Of a DNA stretch of 64,000 bases, positions 40,301 through 52,300 are shown one piece after another. Every line of letters begins with the position of its first letter. Position 1 is the first letter of the stretch. The translations under genes were made by a program, and so were the position numbers. The notes under the pieces were generated by a model. It did not search any database. It had not been told where the DNA came from and saw only the letters and a program-made list of their open reading frames with translations. The stretch is taken from assembly GCA_023333565.1 (NCBI GenBank), contig JAJKFH010000102.1, forward strand, positions 1,240,001-1,304,000, given 5' to 3'. This stretch comes from Puffinus mauretanicus. Taxonomy: Eukaryota; Chordata; Aves; Procellariiformes; Procellariidae.

Positions 40301-43300
40301 TTCAGGATTCAAAAATTTCTTCCATGGAGCGTGGCCTCCGTGATTTGGAAGAGGAGATTCAGATGTTGAAGTCAAATGGAGCTCTGAGCACAGAGGAACG
40401 TGAAGAGGAAATGAAGCAAATGGAGGTGTACCGTAGTCATTCCAAATTCATGAAAAATAAGGTATTGAGAAAACAAATGACAGTAGCAAGATCTGGGCTT
40501 AGCAAACAGATGAGAGAAATTTTCATAATTCATTAAGGAGTTATGGTCTGCATTCCCATTCAAGTGCTGGGAAACAGAATTTATTTGTATTCTGCCATGA
40601 AGCCACTAAAATAACTTAAAAATATTTAAGAGAATTTTAAATTCAAATTTGAAAATATTATAACGGTGGTCCAGTAAGATCAATGGCCCAAATTCTGCTT
40701 TTACTGTCACACCTGACTTTCTTTTATTTCAGAAGGATTTTGTGTTTATCTTTAGACCATTGCTAATCCATTATAGTTTTAGGTTTTATTTGGTCTACAG
40801 TCTTTTCAAATGTAGTCTGTTGAAAAAAGTGTGTTTCTTTTTGCAACTGTTGTACTATAACTAGTAGGTCTTTTTATTATGTAAAGGCTGAAAAGAGCAT
40901 GAACTGTCACTATAATGGCTTTCCATTACACTCTCCTTCCAGTAGTGGAGTCAGAATGAGAGTAGATTCTACAACAGTGGTGATGCCAACATTAATTTAT
41001 GCTGTTGGGAATACAGGACAAATACAGCAGTAAGACATGTTGATCCTCAGGTATAAAGATGGACACTGACTATTGAATTGTCTATAGCCAAAAGTCAATT
41101 CATTCTTTGTTTCCCCAAAGAAGTGTTCCTCAGTCTTCTAGTGGCCCCTAACATTTTCTAATGAAGATTCAGGCCACCTTGTGCAGTAAATTTAAGTATA
41201 TTGTGAGCAGTCCTGCTTTTCTTAGTTTGCTTTTGTGTACTCCCTGCAAGCAGTGTACAAATCCCTGAAACAGAGGTTGAAAATTACTAGGTCCTGAACA
41301 ATTGTAACTTACTGAGTTTGTCCTGCTTGAAATTATTTGTTGAAAAAAGAATGCTGGAGAAAGTTTCTTGGAGAAGTGTTACTTGCTCTAAAGTAGAAAC
41401 ATGTAGTAAGTATGTGTTTCTTCCACTTTGCTCATGCCAGCTCACTGATTTACCTCAAGATAACCACATCTGTTCTTTTAGACTTCTGCCCTTTATCCCA
41501 CTGAGTTGCTTCTAGGAATTCCCTTCAAATTAGGAATGGAGAGACGATTTTAGCACCTCTTCCTTCCATCCTTTCTTCTTTCTGTCTTCTTTCCTTCTTT
41601 CCTTCCTCCCTTGTTAGCAACTCTTCAGTTTCCCCTTCTCCTCTCCCTCTGTGGGCCTATAGATCTGTTCAGCTACTCAGTTTCCATCTATTGTGTCTGC
41701 TCATTTATTTTCCTGCAGAAAATTTGCTCCTTTTTGATAACTATTCACTCATGACTCGTAGCCAGCTCCAATCTTGACATCTTGCTGTCCTACCTTGTTT
41801 TATAATTACACAACATTTATTTTTTCAGTATTGTATTGTACAGTCATCCGTGGCTGTATTTTCACAATTAACTTTATTTCTCTTAAACTGAAAAATGTCC
41901 CTTTTCCTGTCCTAATTTCCTCAGGCATTCCAGTTTCAAAACTGTTATGTGAAGTGCCCCGTACTTGACATATATAAACATAACCATAACTATACGTCTT
42001 TGTTTCATAATCAAATTCTTGTCTGGCAGCCTATATGAAATTACAGAGACATTAAACTTTTGAGAAGACTTAACGAAGAATGGAAGAGAAAATGAGTGAC
42101 CAGTGTTGATCCTTCTGTTCAGTTCTTTGTCACTTTTAGTTACTTGGATTGAAACAGGCTAACTAGAAGCTGACAAATGATAAATATTTAAAAGCATAAC
42201 AATGTCGTGACAGGTAGAGCAACTGAAGGAAGAGCTAAGTGCCAAAGAGGCTCAAGGGGAGGACCTGAAAAAAAGAGTGGCTGGTCTCCAGGCCGAGGTC
42301 TCTGCAGTAAGATTTATCTTTTGTGTGCAGTGGCCATTCACTGGGGCTTGCTAGTTCTCTGGCTTTCGGGGTAGCTTTTCTTCTCTTACCTTCTTTACGA
42401 CTTGATATAACAGTAGAACTAACAGCCTGCTCAGCCTTGTAGCTGCCTTTTTGTTCACATGGTTTTGGTGTCCGTAACATCACTCTTGAACCGAATATCT
42501 ATATTTGTTTTATTACTGATTTTTTAATAGTATGAGCTGTTTTAGCAGTAACTTATTCTTCTCTATTGAAGCAGATTTTCAAAAGTATTCAGCACCCATT
42601 TTGGGGCCAGACTTTCAAAGAGATTTACTTTCCCTAGTACAATAAAAATAATTTGAAAACATATGCTGAACCCTCTTAACATTGTTTCACAAAAAATAAA
42701 AGCTGGTTGCTGAACACTTTTTAAAACTGATTTGTTTAATTTTAGCAGCATGAATTTAGGTTATTCCTTTGCTGTGAAATTAGTGCATTTTCTGGGTGAT
42801 CATAGTGTCTCATCGAGAAGAGATGTGAGCGCTTAAAGCTGCCTTAATTTTCCGTACAACTTGGAATGATATGCATTGCGTTCTTCCTAAAGAGCTATAG
42901 CACATCGGCAGTGTGGGCTTACAGCTCTGAAATGGGGATTTCCAGAGAGAATTATCTTAGGGTGCTACTTGGGAATGTTAATGTAATGAAATGTGGTTGT
43001 GTTTAGATGAGAGCATTTCACCAAAACACAAGTATTTAGGGTACACATCTCTTCTGAGATGACTCCAAAAATAATTTCTCTTTTCAAAGAAAACCAAAAC
43101 TGGTTTGAGAAAGTTTTACTATAATTCAGGCTACCAACTTGTTTAAAAGGTTTGTGTCCTCTCAAATTTTTAAGGAGGCTTTTTTGCTTAGATACTCCAG
43201 AAAACATAACTAGCAGTAAATAGTTCATATTTTCCCAGCTATTCTGCTGTGCCTAGCAGTATTGTGCAACTGGTTGTATTGGCCAGTAGCTGACAGCAGT

Positions 43301-46300
43301 AATAGTGCTGCTAACATCAATACTTTTGTATCTAATTTAAATAGGTGGTGAAATCATTCTGTGGACATACTTGCTTTTAGTAAAAATATGAAAAAAACCA
43401 ACCAAGTATGTTTGAATTAAGTGAACAATAAACTATTGAATAGTTCTATAAATTAAATTCTTCCTATACTCCTTCCCATTATTCCATTTTAAAAAATTAG
43501 TTTGTGTGAGGTTTTTTGAGATACATGTCCTCCTTTTTCCGCTCCCCTTCTTCCTTATCTCCTCATCTACACTGTTTCACATTGGAACACAGGAGTCCTT
43601 GATGACATCTTTTGATGCTATTTTAATACTCTTTGGTAAAGAGTTTTATTTTTTTAATGGCCCATTATTGAAACAGTGTTGTCAAGATAAAACCAAATTT
43701 ACCCAAGCTTTTACTCTCGGTTATTTCTACTAGTACGTGTGTTTATTCTAATTTAAAAAAATAGTTATAGCTTATATGAATTTAATTTTGTTCTTGACAC
43801 ATTCCCAAAAATGAAAGATGTCGTGGACAATTTTTTTTAGTTTTTGATGTCCTTTAATTTCTGTTTTGAAGCATTGAATAACATACTTTAGGGATCGAAG
43901 GATTTTTTTTTTTTTTTGATGTCACAAACAAAATTTTTCAAGTTAAAAAAGGGAAAACTGTTTAGTTTTTAGAGATATGTCCACCTCTGCTATACAATAC
44001 GTAAAAGTAAAACACTGCTATTTTATTCTGTGAGATGTATCGCAAGCAAACCAGAAAGTTGGTTACAAACTTGGACATAAGTCTACTTTTAGACTTCCCT
44101 GTCCTCTTTAATTAATTTTTTTTTCCCTTCAGATTTACGTCAAATTGTCCTGGGTGATGATTGCACTTAGAATGAGATTTCATCTCATTTCAATGTTTTA
44201 CTTTTAAAATTTCTGACTGTTTGTCTTTTTAAATGATAATCCAACCTACATTTGTGAAAATAAATTGTCATTTCCATACTGGTTTATTAAATTAAATCTA
44301 GGAAACTGCTCTCAACAAAGTGCAATTCCAAAAACAGTTTTCATGTTGTTTTGATGTATATTTGCATTTGCTTTAAGAAGCTTCCATAAATTAAAAAGAT
44401 ATGTCTTAGAAGATTGAAATGCTGGTTTCGCAAATATTGGGAAAAGTAAATGTGTCCTTACATACTCTGTAAGCATGAGGCTGGATTGATGGATGGAGAG
44501 ATAGACGGAAACTCGCTGGTTTGACATTTCAAAACAAACATCATGCTTCCGAGAGAGACCTGTAGGTATCTCATCTTTTCTGATATTACAGGGTAAGGGT
44601 ACATTCTCATTACAGTTCTGCTTCATCTTAATTAAAAACCTATTCCTGCTAAGTAACTGGTTTCGGTCAGTCCTTTGAAAGATGACTCTGTTAAAAAGAA
44701 CCTCTGTTGAAAAATTGATGCTATTGCTCCCCCCCGCCTTTTTCCTTGTATCTTTTGCTCATCACACAAATTTTTGCTGGCCTTCCATTCAAGATAACTG
44801 AAGGCTTCACAATTCTGTGGGATAAGTTTAGAGAATCATACTGTTTATTGGTAGTTATGTGGATTTATACTTACTTTTGTAAGGACGGTATAAATTATTT
44901 TTTCCTTTGCCCATCTTTTCTTTCTTTTTCAGATTGGCCAGGTGAAACAGGAGCTGTCACGCAAAGACACTGAGTTGCTGGCCTTGCAGACAAAGCTGGA
45001 GACCCTCACAAATCAGTTCTCTGACAGCAAGCAACATATTGAAGTTCTGAAAGAGTCTCTTACAGCTAAAGAGCAAAGAGCCGCTATCCTGCAGACAGAG
45101 GTGAAATGGGCAATTCTGTACTTAGTGACTTTTCATAGAGAAAGAGATAAAAAGCGTTGTTTCTTTTCTTCTTGCTTAGGTTATACAATCCCATAGTCAT
45201 TCAATACTGCTTGTTCTGAGCACGTTGTTTCTGTGATTATATGTTTGATTCTCTAGACGAGGGGATTGATCATAAAGACAAATATGTGTGTATAAGTGCA
45301 CACATATTCCTGTGGATGAATACACACTTGTATGACACGCTCCACTAACGTGCAGTCACTAATATTATTTTTCCTAGGCACAGCTAAATTGGAAGTTGCA
45401 ATGCCTAAGCTGGGGGGGCGGTATTTTCAGTGACCTTGTAGCTAAAAGAGAGCAGAGAAAGGAAGAGTGTTCCAGTAGTATACAACTGCTGAGGCTTCAC
45501 TGCTACTGTCAGCATGTACGGGAACTCTTGCATGTAAGCCTGTGCTTACACCTGAGCTATGGGCTTTCATGTTTTATGATGCATATTCCAAGATAAGGAA
45601 AAATATTTTCAAAACTGTGTTTCGATAACAAATGCTTAATAAATCCCCATATTATGTAAAACGTAAGTGTATATCTGAACTTAAAATGGATAATAAGTAT
45701 AGCATAAATTTACCGCTTCTGGACATTCTTGAAGGACAAGCATGAAATGTGAAGACAACATTTCAATCCCCTGGCTTGGAAAATTGTAGTTTTAGTAAAA
45801 GTCCAAAAGATGGCAGTCATGCATCAAAAAATATTTGTGTTGTTACAGCTAAAACAGTAAAAAGCCAAATGAGCTATGAAATAGACATGCAGAAAATTTG
45901 TGGGTAACACTGGTAGAAAGATTCCATGTTACAGCGTAAGAGAATTTATTTGAACTTTTTACCCTCATGTAGCTTTCCTTTAGCCATGTTCAGTGAATCT
46001 ATGGCTGCACATGGCCTTGTCCATATGCAGAAATCAAGTTACATAGTAAATATCTTTTGATGTTCTAAGATGGCTTTTCTGATTATTCTCAGATTTATGT
46101 AGGAGATGAAATCACTTGAATCAGTTTCCTTTAAAGCAGTAGTGTTGTAGACATGACGGTGAAAGACTGTGAGTGACAGAAGTCTTGCAGGGAGAGAGAA
46201 TATCTTTAGTTATTAGATTTAACTGACACAGATATGGAAGGAAATTCAGACAAGGCCCACAAGTTTATCCAGGTCTGAAATAAAGGCAGCGATTTTAAAG

Positions 46301-49300
46301 TTTAAGTACAAATTGACAATGATAGCTCTGTGTTAAACTCGATTGCATTAACAGATAATTTCAGATAGGTAAATAATTTGAGGTGACTGAACAGGGAGGA
46401 GGTAGCAGATGGAGAGGTGTTAAGCTTCTCTGGAACAAAAAGAGAAAGGTATGCACTCAAAATCTTACCTTTTTTTAAAAAAATGCAGTTAAAACTTGCC
46501 TTCCTAGTTTCCTATTGGACAGAAAAAAAATGGGTTAAGTGACCAATTTTAGTTGTGACTTAATTCTACAAGCTAGAAACCTTAATTTTGAATTTCTACT
46601 TTTATTTTATATTGATACTTTTGGATTATTCACTTGAGAAAAGGTTCATTTGCATTAGTTGGTATAACTGTGAAAGTGTGCTAGTATACAATCATAAACT
46701 TGTTAAAATTGTTCATTCTTTTTTGCTAGTCTGGAATGTACCCTAGATTTGTACATGTTTATTTTTAAAAACACTTACATTTCAAAATATCTTTGGAAGT
46801 AGGTATTAGGTAAATAAACATTTTAAAACGTAAATTGCAGATCTATTACAGTGATTGAAAATAATATGGACATATTAAATCACTGTGCAGTATTGTGACA
46901 AACCTACGAAGCTAGAAACACATTTCTCCTAAATAATAAAAAGCAGTACTTTTCTGCCCATGGAAGATGAAGTTCTTGAAAGAATATATTTCATTAACAA
47001 GTTAAAAGACTTCAGTAGATGGTAATAATTTCAGCTGTTATGGTAGGTAAACTTATTTATTCAAATAAAATGTATGTAATTTAAACAAAATATTTAAAAA
47101 CAAAAAGACTTGGTTGTATACCACTGATAGATACTCTTGATAGTTATTCAGAACATTTTGATTGTAATTTAGCTGAAGGCCAACAGAGTTTTTTTTAATA
47201 TAGAAAATTTATTCTACTCTCTAACTTGTAATATTACTAAATTATCATTGAGAATATTTGTTCTTCACTGGATTCTTCCAAATGATATTCTCATATAGCA
47301 CCACAATACAAAACCAAATCTGATTCTTCCTCTGAAACGTGCAAATTCTTTTTGACTAATAAAATGTGGCTGAAAGGTGGGGGGTGAGGGGAAGAGAGAG
47401 GGAGATTTTCTACTTACTGCTTTTAGTTTATTCACATAGTTTGCTTCCATAAGTGAAACATAACAACTGCAGTAACAGTGAAAGATGATTTTCTGTCTGT
47501 CTTTAAGTAAGGACCTGCTGTGGACCTAAAACGTTAACGATACTTTTTTAGAATGGATTTTTAATGGATTCAGTACAGTCTAGCATGTTCTCCACAGCAA
47601 GATGTAGCAATCCGTATGGATTTAACACATACGAAGTGTTGTTGATTTATCAGGTTATTTCATTGTGTCAGAGTAGATATTTAGAATGAGCAGTTTATGT
47701 TCCTGGGAATTTGTATGTCATTCCAAGAAGATATTTATACTTTTTGAAAGATAATCACATCTTTTTCATTTTTGCTGATGTTCTTGCCAAGAAGCTCAAC
47801 AATTAAAACATCATACACAGTTACCTTTCTTCGGTCTTCACAAGTGATCCTCTCAAGTGTAAGATTGAAACACGCTGATAAAATACAGAGTTGAGATGTT
47901 TGTCATTGCATCCTCTGATGTATTTGGTTGGGGTTTTTTTGGTTTTGTTTTGGCTGGGTTTTTTTGGGTTTTGTTTTTTTTTTAAGGAAAAGGTATCTTT
48001 CTGTACAGGAGTTTTCACGGGGAGTAGGGTAGGAACGTGAGATCCTGCCTGGCCTCACTTGTTGACAGCACTGGTCAATGTTAAAACGTAACTAGCTTCT
48101 CTCTGTACACCTCGATAGAGTAATGAAGAGGGAGAGAGGTGCATTTTCTGTCATATATTGGCAGGCATCTTCATAGGGGATTGGTATTTTAAAGTCATAT
48201 TTAAATAAACATTTTGAGAGAAAAGAGCATACCTTCATAAGCCTCTGCCTTTTAGTCTTCTGTTAAAGAAAACTGCAGGTAAGTGGGGAAAAGATGTTGG
48301 TATAATATCTCAAAAATGGATTTGCCACCTGCCACACTAAAACTACAAAGAACAGTGAGCTGTTTGTGTGTTTTATTATCTTGAGGGCTATTGGGTGGAG
48401 AGGATATTGTGGTTAACTTTTCAATTTGTGAAGGAACCTTTAAAAATAGCTCTAAAAACTTACAATTTCTTTGTAAAGAAAACAGAAAATAAATCCGTAT
48501 TTATTTTGGAATTAAGACTTCATCCATATAAAGTTTGTGTTTTGCCCAATGAGCCCTTTAGCTTAGGTCAGTGCCAGAAGGTATGTGGCTTCAATGGGAG
48601 TTTAAATTAATCAGTGAGAACATTCCCCTTTATTTTTGTAGACTGTCCAAGCTGGCATGGTTCTGTAATTGGTCTGTTCCATATGGTAAATTCAGATTAA
48701 TATTCAGTAGAAAAATGAATCCAGCCCTCTGGAAGTATTTTATTTGCTCTGAATGTCTCAGTAGAACATAAAATTCTCTAAGGGTCTGTCTTTATTGGGG
48801 CTTATACTGGCATTTTGGAACTAGAGTAGACTCTCCCAAATCAGAGACAGTTAGGGAGTGGATCACGTTTAGTGAGGAATGCGCAAATGGGAGCTGGGTG
48901 TCTCTAGCAAGACTTGTTAGCACCAGCTACATTAAGACCTATGCTGACACCTGCAAGCATTAAGCTCAGCTCACAGAACTGAGTTCACTGTGTTTAGGTG
49001 TTTAATACCATATGCTAGAAATTGTGGAAGAACAGTTGAACTGATTTCTGACCTGAGCAGGGCCTGGAAGGAGTACATCTGTACCGCATTGAATTTATAA
49101 CCCTAGCAAGAACCAAACAAGCTCTGCCCAAAGCCAGGTGTGTGTGCCTCTGCTCCATGGCGTAGTCATGTAAGCTAAGTTGTCCAGATAACTGAGAGCT
49201 GTATGTTCATAAAGAATTCATTCTCAATTCTTCTACAAGACCGTACTGGATATTGCTGCAGTTTGTATAGGAAGGTGAAGAGTCAGCTCTAATGTAATTA

Positions 49301-52300
49301 ATAGGAAAGATCAATGTCAAAAATAGAGAATTAAGTCTTGTGAACTATCACTGCCTTCAAAATCAGTCAGTATACGTAGCTTGTAAGTGTTAATTACAGA
49401 CTATGCTATCAGGAAAACAGCTTGGTTTTGTGTGATGTGTTTACAAGATAATAATAGATGTCCCAAACCTGATCCTTTTAAAAAATGTACTCGTTTAAGG
49501 TACTGGGAGACTTCACATAGCAATATCTACTGTAGGATAAAGGCAAATTTCACCTCGGATGCCAAATACAATTTTATGTCTTCCTCTGTGCATTTCTCAA
49601 TTATTCTTGAATACTGACTGCTGACATAGATAGAATTACTTCAACATCTACTTTAAAAAGTAGCTGGCTCTTGTTAGAAACCATAGCAAGCTGTAAACAC
49701 ATATTTCAGGACTGATATTCTGTCAGTTCCTTTTGCTGCCATTAATGTAGTCATACCAACAGAGAATAAAAGTTTTGAATTTTGCCATTACAGAGAAATC
49801 ATGGCTCGGATATAATATAGGGGAGACTCTACTTTCTGATATAACTGAATGAGTATGGCTTGGTTCACTGATGTAAATCAATAGTTCAGCCGTGGTTTAA
49901 ACAGGTGGCAGGTAGATGGGAAGAGTCACTCAGTCTCAGGAAAAGAGTAGAGCACTTTTCTGACATCACTGACATCTTACTAAAGCGAGTGGGAACCACC
50001 AGTGTCATAATACCCCGATAGCTACTGTACAGTGGAGATGATGGTAAAAATGAGAAAAACATGCATGCAACCTAAGTCGTATTCTCTTAAACTCCTGAGT
50101 CAGTTCTGAAACTCACTGTGGACTTTTGAAAATTTTAGTGATTTCCCTGAGCTATAAATTTGGAATATTTTTAAAGCTAAAACTTTAATCTAATTACAGA
50201 ATCCAAGATTTTAAAAAGGCTTAAGAATAAATTGAAATTAAATATTATGTCATTTATTGCATTTATTCTGGTAGTCACTGGAGCTATCGATGTTCTAGTT
50301 TTTCTTAGAAATTTGGAATTCTACATACTTAACATATGGCTATATACATATTAGGAACAGAGCCATAGAGTATTATTTAGTGCTACTGGAAAATTCTGTG
50401 ATGACAGATCAATGTTTCCCAACACAGTTGTTCATACATGGTTCTTACAATGAAGAAATTTAAGTCTTATGTATGGTACTCAGCTGAAAAGAGGTACCTG
50501 TTGCACCTGTATCTAGGAAGGCTATTGTGTTGAAGGTGGCAACAATGTGCTTATTTTGCTAAAGCTTCATGGGAAATTGGATGGTACGTGCAAGATGAAG
50601 TTAGCAAGCCCATTGTTATACAAAGGACTAGTAGTTGCCTGAGCTGTCCTGTAAGGTTTTACTTGCCATGCATAATTAAAGACACGGCAGTCTATTACTG
50701 TGAAAGCAGTTAGGTTAACCCAGGGTTAAGACAACACCATCCAAGTCGCAGAAGTCAGGAGAAGGGGCGTCAGCACCTCAGTAGCTATTTGCCTAGTCGT
50801 TTCCATGTGCAGAGAAAATCTTAAGCTGACTTTGTTGAAGTTGGCATCACCTGACTCCCACAGACCTCAATTCTTGTCACTGTGGGAGGATGCCATACAT
50901 AAACTGAGCTGACATGAATAAACAAGTGCAGTGTTCTGCCAGGAATAGTGCTAAGGTGATGATTGTGTGTCCTGCCAGCCTTTGAAAATATTCTTGAAAG
51001 TGTTTTCTGTGGTTTCCTAGGCAGGGACCTCACACAAATAAAACCAGGAATGCAATTTACCCCAAACCGTAAGCTAATATAGAGTTCAAAGAGAATAATC
51101 AATCAGAAAATGGAAAGCATTCTGTGGATAAATTTCTGTTTGCAGATGTTCTCTTTTCACGCAATACTGTGCTGTAGGCATCTGGACTGTCTCAAATAGT
51201 TTGCAACACAACTGTTGAGAGTATGTGGATTTGCTTGTGAGGGAGATTTTCAGTTTCCCTTCAAGAATGAATGAAAGTGACTCCTAGCTTTAATATTAGA
51301 GATATCCAGAGAAGAACATACCTAATCAATCTATAAAACTGTGTGTTTTTAAAAAGAAGACAAAGCCTGATCCACCTGCTAAAGTTTTCATTACAAACAC
51401 TAGCAATCCTATAAATCATATTTGGGTAGTACCTGGTACTCTAATATCACTGCAGAATATACTCCATGCCCCACTTGCTGGGTGAGAGGTCAGGAATGTG
51501 ATTTTAATAACGTATGTGTAAGTGAGAAGGCTCCAGACATAGAGGTGGCAGCAGGATTGCAGTGCTGATGGGGAGAGCAGGGCAGTTCTTTTCCCCACTG
51601 GCAAGTGCTTATTGCTCTGTGTAAAAGGAATCAGACAAAACAGCAAAGGATTTTGTGGGCGTAACATACTGTAATTGTAGAGCCTTAGAGGCAACTTTTC
51701 TGTTAGCAAATCGAAATAAAGTGGAATTAGAATAACACATTAAAACTAAATGTTGCTCAAAATACTGTAAGCATAGTGACTACTTAAATTCTTTCCCTAG
51801 CTGGAGTTGCCGAAGTCATCTTTTCACTTCATGTCTCTGCTGGTCATTCTGCACAGCATAGGCTGAGAAATTCATTGACCACCCTGTTTACTCTGTGTGA
51901 CTGATGTCCTGTAATGGATTCAGCTAATAGGAACCAAATCTGATACTGTCAAATAAGATTAGCAGATTTGAGCTCTGTCTGACTGCCGAGTGGATAGGGG
52001 TCAGTGGGTTTCTTTTGGTATCTTGAGCAGGCTCGTGGTGTTGGATTTCCACAATGGTCTTTGAGATTAGTCTGTGCTCTGTGGTGACCTTATTCTTCTC
52101 ATCAAATTTATATTCAGGTAGCTCTGATTCATTCTCCCATTTCTTTTGTCTTGTGAGCTCTGTGTTTCATTTGTGTAAGAGAAATGCGGAAGAAAAAGCA
52201 AAAGCTTCTCAACATACAGTTTTGAAGTTTGAGGATACCATAGAATTCCCAAAATGTGTCTCTAAATTTACTGAGGCCATGGGAGTTCTAAGTATGTTTA

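Larger units (their letters stand above)
38237..40305 (+). other. ERC1 intron between exons B and C
   Basis: A 2.1-kb intron holding the pyrimidine tract at 38921-39006 and the 19-bp duplication at 39802. A second plausible acceptor (long T run then CAG, ending at 40240) lies 65 bases before exon C, but using it would shift the frame. Confidence 0.85.
40462..42213 (+). other. ERC1 intron between exons C and D
   Basis: A 1.75-kb intron with a weak donor (gtattg) and a weak acceptor. The CTTC-rich tract at 41556-41612 is the only strong pyrimidine block in its 3' half. Nothing else recognised. Confidence 0.85.

Noticed and set aside
40241..40305. Upstream alternative acceptor for exon C
   Set aside because: There is a long T run and CAG ending at 40240, but the 65-base extension would shift the frame, and the protein fits the acceptor at 40304-40305 exactly.
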